DNA of 64,000 nucleotides from Rhodobacteraceae bacterium HTCC2083 (lineage in GTDB: Bacteria; Pseudomonadota; Alphaproteobacteria; Rhodobacterales; Rhodobacteraceae), in contig DS995276.1 in the NCBI GenBank assembly GCA_000156115.1, positions 1,129,523 to 1,193,522 on the forward strand, in the 5' to 3' direction. The position numbers and the translations under genes were made by a program. A model generated the notes under the pieces. That model saw nothing but the letters and a program-made list of their open reading frames with translations, searched no databases and was not told the origin of the DNA. Of the stretch, positions 44,962 to 54,138 are shown one piece after another (the first letter of the stretch is position 1; each line of letters opens with the position of its first letter).

Positions 44962-45723
44962 ATGAGCATTCAACACACACAGTTTACCGATATATCCACC
45001 CCCGCCTTCAGTCCGCGCCTTGCCGATAAGATGGGTCGCGATCGCCTTGGGTTGTATGATAGTAAGCTTCGCGACCATCACGTTGCCTTGCGTGAGCGCT
45101 TTCAAGACCACGGTGCCGAACACCTAAGCGATGCGGAGATGCTAGAACTTTTGCTACTGCATGCTTCACCACGCAAAGACACTCGGCCCATCGCACAGAA
45201 AATCCTGGCCGAATTTGGCGATATCGCTAGCACACTTGCCGCGGATACTGCGCGGCTCGAAGCGCTGATAGGTGTCAGTGCCACGCAAGATCTAAAGCTC
45301 GTGTTCGGCGCGTCCAAGCGTATGGCCAAAGCCCGTATCGCGCATCGTCCTCTGATCTCTAGCTGGGACGCTGTGCTGACTTACTGCCGCACTAGCCTCG
45401 CGCATAAAGAAACAGAAGAATTCCACGTTCTTTTCCTAAATCGCCGTAATATGCTGATCGCTGATGAAACTTTAGGCGTGGGCACAGTTGATCATGTTCC
45501 AGTCTATCCCCGCGAGGTGCTAAAGCGCGCGTTAGAACTCAATTCCTGCGCCATCATCCTCGTGCACAACCATCCCTCGGGTGATCCCAGCCCTTCGTCC
45601 AGCGATATAGAAATGACCAAACTCATCAAACAGGCAGCTGACAGCCTGTCGATCACGTTGCACGATCATCTGATTATCGGCGCAACTGGCGAGACGAGCT
45701 TTGTCAGCGAAGGGCTGCTTTAG
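44962..45723 (+). CDS. radC: RadC-family JAB domain protein
   Basis: This protein of about 253 residues has an N-terminal helix-hairpin-helix-like region (AEHLSDAEMLELLLLHASPR) and a C-terminal RadC domain with the JAMM metal motif (ILVHNHPSGDPSPSSSD). The real role of RadC proteins is unclear; the old DNA-repair name is not well supported. ATG 44962 is preferred because ATG 44917 lies within the T-run of the dnaJ terminator. Confidence 0.85.
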   Translation: MSIQHTQFTDISTPAFSPRLADKMGRDRLGLYDSKLRDHHVALRERFQDHGAEHLSDAEMLELLLLHASPRKDTRPIAQKILAEFGDIASTLAADTARLEALIGVSATQDLKLVFGASKRMAKARIAHRPLISSWDAVLTYCRTSLAHKETEEFHVLFLNRRNMLIADETLGVGTVDHVPVYPREVLKRALELNSCAIILVHNHPSGDPSPSSSDIEMTKLIKQAADSLSITLHDHLIIGATGETSFVSEGLL

Positions 45724-47282
45724 CGCACCCAAATTTCCACACGGCGATTGACCTGCCGACCCCATGCGCTGTCATCACAGGCCATGGGAAGCGCTTCGCC
45801 AAAGGCTTCGACTGAAATGTTGAGCTCGCTCAGATCTACGGTTTCTGCAGCTTTCTTAACGGCGGCTAAAACAGAATTGGCGCGCCTTAGCGCGATTGTC
45901 TTATTGCCATCTGCCGGACCCTGCCCATCACTGAAGCCGACAAATGTGACCGAGCGTTCGTCATAAACACCCGTCTCAATCGCGCGAGCAAGTTGCTGCA
46001 CATTAGACAAGGATTGCGCATCCAGCGCGCTTGACCCTGCACGAAACCTAAAAGATGTGCTGAGACGCTTCATCGGTGAGAGCACTTTGACCAAGCGTTT
46101 AACTTCGGTCAGGTTAATCTCCGTTCCAAGCAATGAAATTGCATTAGCAAAACGATCGCCCTGCTTGTTAATCGACAATTCTTCCGGCGCTTGATCTACA
46201 AACCCTGCGCGACGGATCACAATCTGTGCAGAGGGCGAGCGCGTAAACGTCAAAAATTTACGGGCCAACTTGGGTAAGCGACGCGCAGGAATATAGAGAA
46301 ACATTGGTGCGCTTAACGGATAGTCCTCAGTCTTGATCGTCACACGACCCGCACGCAAGGAAAATCCGCACGTGCCTGTCAGCACCAAAACATCCGCATT
46401 ACCTGTTTCAGAATAGCTCGAAATTCCGATAGCAAAAGGATCGTCTGTCACAGCTTTGGTTAGCGCCTTATTCGTTGCGTGACGCACAATATTGCTATCC
46501 AGAACCAAAGCGGCAGGCGCCATCAAGCGATCTTGAACTGCTTGGGCTAGGCCAGACTTAGGATCGCGCAGATGGATAGAGATTGGTGCATCAGGCCCGC
46601 CCAAGTCTTTCCAATTTATCACGCGACCCGCAAAAACACGCGCAAGCGTTGCAGGCGAAATCGCATCAACCGGATTACCGGGCGCAGTGATCGGCACCAT
46701 CGCATCCAGCGCCAGCACGCGGCTTCGATTGGGGCCACGCAAATCACCTAGCCCTGCTTCATTCGCGCGTCTGTTCTCGGTTAAGCGAATCTCGCGCAGC
46801 GACATCACTATGTCCGCTTCATTCGCCAAAAGATCGGCAAAGCCCTCATCCGTGTTCGTCACCCGAAATGTGAAACGACCCAAAAGCGCATCGTCTTTTT
46901 TGTAGCGCAATGTGTAAACGAAGTGGGTCGCGTCTTTACGTTCCCGCTCAGCCACATACCCATGTCGCAGCGCGAAGCCTTCAATCAGCGCAGGCATCAA
47001 GACCTCACCAATCGTCGCGGAACCAGACACAGAGAGCTCTGCCACGTAATTCTGCAAATCAGGGCACGCGGGGCCCGCGCAATTCACGCCGGAACCATCA
47101 ACCGTCAACTCACCATAGACTGTTTCAACACGGTAGAATTCACCGTCGAACCCCAAAAGAGTGCCATTCACCTCGACCGAGCCGTCGGGCGACGTCAACG
47201 TCACGTCCTGCGCCATAAGCGGAGCAGTCACCACACAAACAAAAAATGCGGCGAGGTACGCCGCACGTTGCAATAACATCAA
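45720..47282 (-). CDS. PstS-like binding domain fused to OmpA-like C-terminus
   Basis: This 520-residue exported protein has a signal peptide (ending LMAQ). It then has a phosphate-binding-like fold (SGSATIGEVLMPALIEGFAL, GISSYSETGN) and, after about residue 390, an OmpA-type peptidoglycan-associated domain (FRFRAGSSALDAQSLSNVQQ, FVGFSDGQGPADGNKTIALR, RQVNRRVEIWV). It is probably periplasmic and anchored to the cell wall. A PstS domain outside a pst operon suggests a sensory or structural role rather than phosphate uptake. The stop overlaps the convergent radC stop by four bases. Confidence 0.83.
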   Translation of the reverse strand: MMLLQRAAYLAAFFVCVVTAPLMAQDVTLTSPDGSVEVNGTLLGFDGEFYRVETVYGELTVDGSGVNCAGPACPDLQNYVAELSVSGSATIGEVLMPALIEGFALRHGYVAERERKDATHFVYTLRYKKDDALLGRFTFRVTNTDEGFADLLANEADIVMSLREIRLTENRRANEAGLGDLRGPNRSRVLALDAMVPITAPGNPVDAISPATLARVFAGRVINWKDLGGPDAPISIHLRDPKSGLAQAVQDRLMAPAALVLDSNIVRHATNKALTKAVTDDPFAIGISSYSETGNADVLVLTGTCGFSLRAGRVTIKTEDYPLSAPMFLYIPARRLPKLARKFLTFTRSPSAQIVIRRAGFVDQAPEELSINKQGDRFANAISLLGTEINLTEVKRLVKVLSPMKRLSTSFRFRAGSSALDAQSLSNVQQLARAIETGVYDERSVTFVGFSDGQGPADGNKTIALRRANSVLAAVKKAAETVDLSELNISVEAFGEALPMACDDSAWGRQVNRRVEIWVR

Positions 47283-47307
47283 TCAACAGCCTCGAAGTGT
47301 TGCGTGC

Positions 47308-48330
47308 TTAGTTACGCGCAACTTTCAAGTCTTGTATCAGGTTTCCCAGCACCAGAAAATCACCAACTGCATCACAAGATGGAATTGGAAGCGTCAGATC
47401 TTGCACTTTCATCTTGCCAGCACGGCTGACCTCAAGGGTTTGCGCTTCGATGCGCAAGCCACAATTGGCTACAGTCACATTTGCATCAACAGAAACATGC
47501 ACATCACCCATCGTTTTGGAGGTGCCTGTCGGGAACGTATAGACTTCGGCAACCAAAGCTTCGCCTTGCTCGTAATTGCCCAAGGCTGTGACAAATCCGC
47601 CAACACCATTGGCTGCGTCGCTAACGCTCCGCTTGGAATCCGCATTCACGTGACCTTCGTCGCGATAGTCTGCGCCGAATTCGAAGGCGTTAATGTGCAA
47701 CTGGCTCTTTGCTTTTGATTGCACGACCATACGGTCGTAAAACTCTAGCGACGGTACTTTCGTGTTAGCAAGCGCGCCCTCACCATTTGCAAATGCAACA
47801 ATGATAACCGCATTTTCAGACAAAGCCGGAATACTAAGATCGAGGTTGCCGGCTGCATCCGTCGCATGTGTGAACATCATGCCATTATGGTGGAACGTCA
47901 CGCGCTCATTTGGGTAGCAATTTGCTTTCAAAGAAACGTCAACCATCGCAGCAGCAGCCGCTTCGGCTGCCATTTCGATATTGCAAAGGGATTGCAGTTC
48001 GGGCTGTGCTGGCTCTTCCATGCTTGGCAAAGCCACGTCATCCAAGGCTGCGGTTCTGATTGCAGGCTCTTCTTTGGTCTCTTCAGGTGCAACTTTGGCA
48101 TCCATGTTCTTCGCATCTACGTTTGACGTGATTTTGGACGTTTTGCCCACGACTGCCGACGTCAGCTCAATGCCCGTCACCTCTAGAGGATCGCTGGGCG
48201 TGCCGGAAATATCCGCGACGGGGGCAACCGCATACCGCGCCTGCGCCGATTCACCGTGTTGCATTACGAAGCCGATGGCCCCTGCCGTTGCCAGCACTCC
48301 GCCAGCCATAACGATCCGTTTGATATTCAC
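47308..48330 (-). CDS. Secreted protein of unknown function next to secA
   Basis: This 340-residue protein has an N-terminal membrane anchor or signal (about 5-25: RIVMAGGVLATAGAIGFVMQ), then a low-complexity acidic linker (about 60-115), and a beta-rich C-terminal domain with cysteines (LQSLCNIEM, ANCYPNERVTF, VANCGLRIEA, IPSCDAVGDF) that suggest disulfides in the periplasm. Proteins of this kind are seen beside secA in Rhodobacteraceae and are sometimes labelled translocase without proof. Function is unknown. It is transcribed in the secA direction. Confidence 0.7.
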   Translation of the reverse strand: MNIKRIVMAGGVLATAGAIGFVMQHGESAQARYAVAPVADISGTPSDPLEVTGIELTSAVVGKTSKITSNVDAKNMDAKVAPEETKEEPAIRTAALDDVALPSMEEPAQPELQSLCNIEMAAEAAAAAMVDVSLKANCYPNERVTFHHNGMMFTHATDAAGNLDLSIPALSENAVIIVAFANGEGALANTKVPSLEFYDRMVVQSKAKSQLHINAFEFGADYRDEGHVNADSKRSVSDAANGVGGFVTALGNYEQGEALVAEVYTFPTGTSKTMGDVHVSVDANVTVANCGLRIEAQTLEVSRAGKMKVQDLTLPIPSCDAVGDFLVLGNLIQDLKVARN

Positions 48331-48447
48331 GAGTTTGCCCTCCGAGGGGTTGTCTGTTCGGAGGTTTGATCGCGCTCAAACGGGGCGACATTAGGACGGC
48401 GATAAGGACTCTTTCAGACCACCGCCCCAGATTTGCCTTGATTAGGC

Positions 48448-51150
48448 CTAAGTCAGTCTGCCGTGGCAGTGCTTGAATTTCTTGCCGGACCCGCAAGGGC
48501 ACGGATCGTTACGACCCGGATTGCCCCAAGTCGAGCGGTCCGTTTCATCAAAGCCTGCGACCTCAGGCTCAGGCGCTTGGGACGCTTCCGCAGAAGCCTC
48601 AACACCCGCATCTTGCAACATCTCTTGCTGTGCCTGAATTTCGGCCAACATCTCTGCCTGCTCTTCTTCAGTCATCGGGCGCACTTGGCCAAGCTTTTGC
48701 GTCACTTCCGTGCGCAGGCTATCAAGCATGCTCTCAAACAGCTGGAAGCTTTCGTTCTTATACTCATTCAATGGATCACGCTGGGCGTACCCACGGAAAC
48801 CCACGACAGAGCGAAGATGCTCAAGCGTCACAAGATGCTCGCGCCATTTGCCATCAATAGTTTGCAGCAACATCTGCTTTTCGATCTGACGCATGTTGTC
48901 AGGACCAAAGGCCGCAACCTTTTGCGCAATCGCTTCGTCCGCTGCTTTTTCCAGACGCTCACGGATCACTTCGTCATCCGCACCCTCTTCAACACCCCAC
49001 TCTTGGACTGGCACGTCAATGTTCACGGCCTCAGCAACAGCGCTGTGCAGGCCTTCCATGTCCCACTGATCCGCATAGGATTTTGGTGGCATGTATTGAT
49101 CAATTAGATCGTCGACCACCTGATAACGCATGTCTTGCGTGATCTCGGATACATCTTCTGCTTCCATAATCTCGCGACGCTGACCGAAAATCACTTTACG
49201 CTGGTCGTTCATCACATCGTCAAACTTCAAAAGCTGCTTACGAATGTCAAAGTTACGGCCTTCAACCTTCGCCTGCGCGCGCTCTAGAGATTTGTTAACC
49301 CACGGATGCACAATCGCTTCGCCCTCTTTCATGCCAAGCGTGTTCAGCACCTTGTCCAAACGCTCCGACCCGAAAATGCGCATCAAATCGTCATCAAGCG
49401 ATAGAAAGAACGCAGAGCGACCAGGATCACCCTGACGTCCCGCGCGACCACGCAGCTGGTTATCGATGCGACGGCTCTCGTGACGCTCGGTCGCGATGAT
49501 ATAAAGACCACCCGCATCGAGCACCTTTTGACGCCATGTCTGATGCTCTTCTTCGATGCGTGCGCGCACGGCTTCTGGATCTGCGTCTGGCTCTGCGGCC
49601 AATGCTTCCATCACCTTCAGATCAACGTTGCCGCCAAGCTGAATGTCTGTACCCCGACCCGCCATATTCGTCGCGATCGTAATCGCGCCAAGCTTGCCCG
49701 CGTCTCCGACAATCTGCGCTTCTTGCTCGTGCTGACGCGCGTTCAAAACGTTATGCGGCAGGCCCACTTCTTTTAGCATGCTAGACAGGAACTCAGATTT
49801 ATCAATCGAGGTTGTACCCACGAGACAAGGCTGCCCTTTCTCGTGCGCTTCCTTCACGATGTTAACGATTTCGTCGTATTTCTCTTTGGCAGTGCGGAAC
49901 ACTTGATCATGCTCATCAACACGCGCGATAGGTCGGTTCGTTGGAACCTCGACCACGCCAAGGCCATAGATCTCAGCAAATTCTTCCGCTTCAGTCATCG
50001 CCGTTCCGGTCATGCCGGACAGCTTGTTATACAGGCGGAAGTAGTTCTGGAACGTGACAGAGGCGAGCGTGACGTTTTCTGGCTGAATAGGGCAGCCTTC
50101 CTTCGCTTCAATCGCTTGGTGCAGACCATCAGACAGACGGCGACCCGACATCATACGGCCTGTGAACTCATCGATCAGTACAACTTCGCCATCGCGCACG
50201 ATGTATTCTTTGTCTTTCTCAAACAGCTTGTGCGCGCGCAAACCTTGGTTCACGTGATGCACCAGCGTCGTGCTTTCAGGATCGTAAAGCGTCGCGCCCT
50301 CTTCCAGTAGACCCTTCTCAAGCAAGAGCTGCTCAAGGAACTCGTTGCCCTCTTCCGTGTAAGACACGTTGCGAGTTTTTTCGTCGAGTTCGAAATGCTC
50401 GTCGGTCAATTCAGGGATGACCAAATCAATCGCCATATAAAGTTCTGAACGGTCCGCCGCAGGGCCGGAAATAATAAGCGGTGTACGAGCTTCATCGATG
50501 AGGATCGAATCCACCTCATCCACAATCGCAAAGTTGTGATCGCGCTGATACATTTGCGAGAGCTCGGACTTCATGTTGTCGCGCAGATAATCAAAACCCA
50601 GCTCGTTGTTCGTCGCATATGTGACGTCGCAAGCGTAGGCGGCTTTCTTTTCCTCGTCCGGCTGGTTTGGATAAATCACACCCGTCGTCAGACCCAAGGC
50701 ACCAAACACCTTACTCATCCATTCCGCGTCACGCTTGGCGAGGTAGTCGTTCACCGTAACAACGTGCACACCCTTGCCCGTCAAAGCGTTCAAATAGGCA
50801 GGCAAGGTCGCGACAAGGGTTTTGCCCTCGCCCGTTTTCATCTCTGAAATGTTGCCCTGATGCAGAAAGATACCGCCCATAAGCTGTGTATCAAACGCGC
50901 GCAAACCAAGCGCACGGCGCGCACCCTCACGACAGTTGGCAAAGGCTTCTGGAAGCAAGTCATCGAGGCTCTCGCCACCCATAGCGCGTTTCGCCAGTTC
51001 TTCGGTCTTTTGTTTGAGACCCTCATCGTTAAGCTTTTCGAACTCAGACTCCAACGCGTTGATTTTTTCAACGATCGGGCGCGTGGCCTTCACTTTGCGA
51101 TCATTCGGCGTTCCGAAGATCTTTTTCGTGATTTTTCCAAGTCCTAGCAT
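48448..51150 (-). CDS. secA: Preprotein translocase ATPase SecA
   Basis: This 900-residue SecA has DEAD-motor motifs: Walker A-like [20 protein letters not shown], the [20 protein letters not shown] box, GTDIQLGGN and [10 protein letters not shown]. The C-terminal zinc-binding SEC-C tail is [19 protein letters not shown]. It drives proteins through SecYEG using ATP. It is divergent from the parvulin gene with about 175 bases between. Confidence 0.97.
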   Translation of the reverse strand: MLGLGKITKKIFGTPNDRKVKATRPIVEKINALESEFEKLNDEGLKQKTEELAKRAMGGESLDDLLPEAFANCREGARRALGLRAFDTQLMGGIFLHQGNISEMKTGEGKTLVATLPAYLNALTGKGVHVVTVNDYLAKRDAEWMSKVFGALGLTTGVIYPNQPDEEKKAAYACDVTYATNNELGFDYLRDNMKSELSQMYQRDHNFAIVDEVDSILIDEARTPLIISGPAADRSELYMAIDLVIPELTDEHFELDEKTRNVSYTEEGNEFLEQLLLEKGLLEEGATLYDPESTTLVHHVNQGLRAHKLFEKDKEYIVRDGEVVLIDEFTGRMMSGRRLSDGLHQAIEAKEGCPIQPENVTLASVTFQNYFRLYNKLSGMTGTAMTEAEEFAEIYGLGVVEVPTNRPIARVDEHDQVFRTAKEKYDEIVNIVKEAHEKGQPCLVGTTSIDKSEFLSSMLKEVGLPHNVLNARQHEQEAQIVGDAGKLGAITIATNMAGRGTDIQLGGNVDLKVMEALAAEPDADPEAVRARIEEEHQTWRQKVLDAGGLYIIATERHESRRIDNQLRGRAGRQGDPGRSAFFLSLDDDLMRIFGSERLDKVLNTLGMKEGEAIVHPWVNKSLERAQAKVEGRNFDIRKQLLKFDDVMNDQRKVIFGQRREIMEAEDVSEITQDMRYQVVDDLIDQYMPPKSYADQWDMEGLHSAVAEAVNIDVPVQEWGVEEGADDEVIRERLEKAADEAIAQKVAAFGPDNMRQIEKQMLLQTIDGKWREHLVTLEHLRSVVGFRGYAQRDPLNEYKNESFQLFESMLDSLRTEVTQKLGQVRPMTEEEQAEMLAEIQAQQEMLQDAGVEASAEASQAPEPEVAGFDETDRSTWGNPGRNDPCPCGSGKKFKHCHGRLT

Positions 51151-51324
51151 CTGCGCTCATCCATCCTTGACGTCTTTGTGCTCAGGCTCTGCTTGCTCGC
51201 CTTGCACGCAACCCATAGATAAAGGGGTGAAGACGGCCCGAACCATGGCTTTAAAGCGATGTAAGGGGCAGGTATGCCAGTGTCAACGGCGCGCACGAAA
51301 CGCGCAATAAACAAGGAATAAACG

Positions 51325-52170
51325 ATGTTAAAACGCACCCCATTTTTGGCCTCTGTGGCTGCTGTCACGCTGCTGGCGCTCCCACTTTCTGCGGAAACTG
51401 GCATTGATCAAGTCGTCGCTACGGTAAACGGCACAGATATCACGATGGGTCACATGATTGTGGTGCGCTCTGGCTTGCCAGATCAGTACCGCAATCTGCC
51501 GGATGATGTGTTGTTCAAGGGCATTCTGGATCAGGTTATCCAGCAAACGATTTTGGCGGCTCAAGCTGGCGGTGACACGCCTGATCGCGTGCGCCTTGCG
51601 CTAGAAAACGAACGTCGTGCTTTGATGGCGGCAGAGCATATGGATGTCGTACTTGCAGATGCGGTGACGGAAGACGCTGTCGCTGCAGCCTACGAAAAAA
51701 CCTACGCAGGCGCAGTACCAGAGCGTGAATTCGACGCCTCACATATCCTTGTCGAAACCGAAGATGAGGCCAAGGCATTGGTCACAGACCTAGACGGCGG
51801 CGCAGATTTCGCAGAGCTGGCCAAGGAAAAGTCCACAGGACCCTCAGGTCCACGTGGCGGAGCGTTGGGATGGTTCGGCACAGGTCAGATGGTGCCAGAG
51901 TTCGAAAATGCCGTGAAAGACATGGAGGTTGGCGCAGTCTCTACTCCGATCAAAACGCAGTTTGGCTGGCACGTGATCAAACTTAATGACACGCGCTCCG
52001 AGGATGCGCCAAAGATTGACGACGTGCGCGCAGATCTGGAACAGCAAGTGCGCATGGAAACCGTTGACGCCTACATCGCGAAGTTGACGGAAGGCGCTAC
52101 GATTTCTAAGACGCCTGCGACAGACATCGATACGTCCAAGCTTAGCGACCTCTCACTTCTGGAGAAATAA
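51325..52170 (+). CDS. Periplasmic parvulin-type peptidyl-prolyl isomerase
   Basis: This 281-residue exported protein has a signal peptide (ending LPLSA), an N-terminal SurA-like helical segment and a parvulin domain (about 135-235: SHILVETEDEAKALV, GPSGPRGGALGWFGTGQMVP, FGWHVIKLNDTR). It should assist folding of exported proteins in the periplasm, fitting its place next to secA. argJ starts three bases after its stop, so the three genes to mutT are probably one operon. Confidence 0.9.
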   Translation: MLKRTPFLASVAAVTLLALPLSAETGIDQVVATVNGTDITMGHMIVVRSGLPDQYRNLPDDVLFKGILDQVIQQTILAAQAGGDTPDRVRLALENERRALMAAEHMDVVLADAVTEDAVAAAYEKTYAGAVPEREFDASHILVETEDEAKALVTDLDGGADFAELAKEKSTGPSGPRGGALGWFGTGQMVPEFENAVKDMEVGAVSTPIKTQFGWHVIKLNDTRSEDAPKIDDVRADLEQQVRMETVDAYIAKLTEGATISKTPATDIDTSKLSDLSLLEK

Positions 52171-52173
52171 ATT

Positions 52174-53400
52174 ATGGCAGACACGCCGCCCCGCTCCCCC
52201 CTTGCGCCGGAGCAATTTCCAATTTTGCCACTGATTAGTGGCGTGTCTTTTGCCTCCGCCGCTGCAGGGGTGAAATATCAAGGGCGAACCGATGTTATGC
52301 TCGCGCAGATCGCGCCGGGCAGTGCTATGGCTGGCGTGTTCACCAAATCCTCAACGCGTGCAGCACCTGTGCTCGATTGTCAGGCAAAGATAGGCCTCGA
52401 CAGTGACGCTGGCGCTGCAATCATCGTAAATTCTGGCAATGCCAACGCGTTTACAGGGAAGAACGGAATTGAAGCGACGCAGGCCGTCACTGACGCTGTT
52501 GCTGATGCGCTCGACCTTCCTAAAACGCGCGTGTTTTCCTCTTCCACTGGCGTTATCGGCGAACCCCTTCCCCACGATCGGATCACCGCGAAGATAATCG
52601 AGCTGAAAACGATATTAGATGAGAGCGCAATTGAAGCCGCCGCCGAAGCAATCCGAACAACTGATACTTTCGCCAAAGGTGCTGGCGCACAGATTGAGAT
52701 GAACGGAAAAACCGTCTCCATCGCGGGTATTGCCAAAGGGTCAGGCATGATCGCGCCGGACATGGCGACGATGCTTGTGTACATTTTCACAGACGCCAAG
52801 ATTGCACGCGCCAACTTGCAGATCATGGTGTCCGAACTGAATGAAATCACATTTAATTCGATCACAGTCGATAGCGACACCTCCACGTCAGATTCTCTTT
52901 TGATTGCCGCAACTGGCGCGTCTGATGTTGATGTAACGGGCAGCGCAGCTTTCAAAGACGCTCTTCACGGTGTTATGAAAGACCTCGCGTTGCAGGTTGT
53001 TCGCGACGGCGAGGGCGCAACGAAACTTGTCGAAATTCAGATCACTGGCGCGCTAAGCGATGCGGATGCACGCACACATGGCCTCGCGATTGCCAACTCA
53101 CCTTTGGTCAAAACCGCAATAGCTGGCGAAGATCCAAACTGGGGTCGCATTGTAATGGCAATCGGAAAATCAGGCGCGGCCGCGGATCGCGATTTGCTCA
53201 GCATCTCTTTTGGCGATGTGTTGGTTGCTCATAAAGGTTGGGTCAACCCTGACTACAAAGAAGAGGATGGCGCGGCATACATGACACAACCCGAATTGGT
53301 GATCGCTGTGGATCTAGGGCTAGGCGCAGGCAAGAGCACCGCTTGGACCTGCGATCTTACTCACGGCTACATCACAATCAACGCGGATTATCGGTCATGA
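52174..53400 (+). CDS. argJ: Bifunctional glutamate N-acetyltransferase / amino-acid acetyltransferase
   Basis: This 408-residue enzyme transfers acetyl groups in arginine synthesis, either recycling acetyl from acetylornithine or using acetyl-CoA. The precursor is cut between Ala and the catalytic Thr in GSGMIAPDMATMLVYIFTD. GIAKGSGMI, NSITVDSDTSTSD and PNWGRIVMAIGKSG are diagnostic. The stop overlaps mutT by four bases (ATGA). Confidence 0.95.
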   Translation: MADTPPRSPLAPEQFPILPLISGVSFASAAAGVKYQGRTDVMLAQIAPGSAMAGVFTKSSTRAAPVLDCQAKIGLDSDAGAAIIVNSGNANAFTGKNGIEATQAVTDAVADALDLPKTRVFSSSTGVIGEPLPHDRITAKIIELKTILDESAIEAAAEAIRTTDTFAKGAGAQIEMNGKTVSIAGIAKGSGMIAPDMATMLVYIFTDAKIARANLQIMVSELNEITFNSITVDSDTSTSDSLLIAATGASDVDVTGSAAFKDALHGVMKDLALQVVRDGEGATKLVEIQITGALSDADARTHGLAIANSPLVKTAIAGEDPNWGRIVMAIGKSGAAADRDLLSISFGDVLVAHKGWVNPDYKEEDGAAYMTQPELVIAVDLGLGAGKSTAWTCDLTHGYITINADYRS

Positions 53401-53795
53401 AAACTGTCCTTGTAAGCGCCGTTGCTCTGATCGACGTCGATGGTCGCATTCTTCTGGGTCAACGCCCGGAAGGCAAATCCATGGCGGGTCTTTGGGAATT
53501 TCCCGGCGGCAAGGTCGAGGAGGGCGAAACGCCCGAAGCCGCGCTTATCCGTGAATTACAAGAAGAGTTGGGCATCGACACTTGGGCCAGCTGCCTTGCT
53601 CCCTTAACCTTTGCTAGCCATACCTACGAAAATTTCCATCTTCTCATGCCACTCTTTGCCTGTCGTAAATGGGAAGGTATTCCCCAATCACGCGAAAATC
53701 AGGCTTTGAAGTGGGTAAAGGCCCGCGATTTGTCCAAATATCCGATGCCAGCAGCCGATATTCCGCTGATTCCAATCCTCAGAGACTGGCTGTAA
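53397..53795 (+). CDS. mutT: MutT-type 8-oxo-dGTP diphosphatase (Nudix)
   Basis: This 132-residue Nudix hydrolase has the Nudix box GGKVEEGETPEAALIRELQE plus ELGI (37-60) and FHLLMPLFACRKWEG in the C-terminal half, as in MutT. It removes oxidised dGTP. The start at 53397 overlaps the argJ stop. Confidence 0.92.
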   Translation: MKTVLVSAVALIDVDGRILLGQRPEGKSMAGLWEFPGGKVEEGETPEAALIRELQEELGIDTWASCLAPLTFASHTYENFHLLMPLFACRKWEGIPQSRENQALKWVKARDLSKYPMPAADIPLIPILRDWL

Positions 53796-53918
53796 GCGGA
53801 AAAATTGAATATTTTTTCATTTTTGCGCAAATTGTTATAGAAACGTTAACTATTTTCTGACAGCCTACTACCAATGCATGTATCGAACACAACGTTCGAT
53901 TTCTTGGGGGAGAACACC

Positions 53919-54053
53919 ATGCTTCGTACAATCATCATTGGAACTTGTGTGCAGGTTCAGGGAACTTTCGTGCGTGCGCTTAATGACGGGCGTATTGTTG
54001 TATCAGTCGGTGATCGTGATTTCGCGGGTCAGCCTATTTCTGCTGCCGCCTAG
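53919..54053 (+). CDS. 44-residue conserved-type small protein
   Basis: A short frame, opening with MLRTIIIGTCVQVQGTFVRA, with GGGGGAG just upstream of ATG. The sequence is a regular beta pattern (VQGTFVRALNDGRIVVSVGDRDFAGQP) with no membrane segment. It has its own terminator right behind it. Small proteins of this kind occur near infB in Roseobacters. Function unknown; it is easily missed because of its length. Confidence 0.6.
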   Translation: MLRTIIIGTCVQVQGTFVRALNDGRIVVSVGDRDFAGQPISAAA

Positions 54054-54086
54054 ATCACGTTTCAAACGTTTATCTTTTCAACGGAA

Positions 54087-54118
54087 AAGGGCTCAAGCGA
54101 TCGCGTGAGCCCTTTTTT
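54087..54118 (+). terminator. Rho-independent terminator (bidirectional)
   Basis: AAGGGCTCA (54087-54095) pairs with TGAGCCCTT (54106-54114), followed by a T-run, and preceded by A's so that it can also end the infB transcript on the minus strand. Confidence 0.85.
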
Positions 54119-54138
54119 CATGTCATAAAGTTAATGAT

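Larger units (their letters stand above)
53796..54138. other. Gap between mutT and infB holding a small gene and a terminator
   Basis: Contains the 44-residue reading frame at 53919-54053 and the terminator at 54087-54118. An AT-rich stretch at 53805-53860 could hold a promoter for the small gene. Confidence 0.5.
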
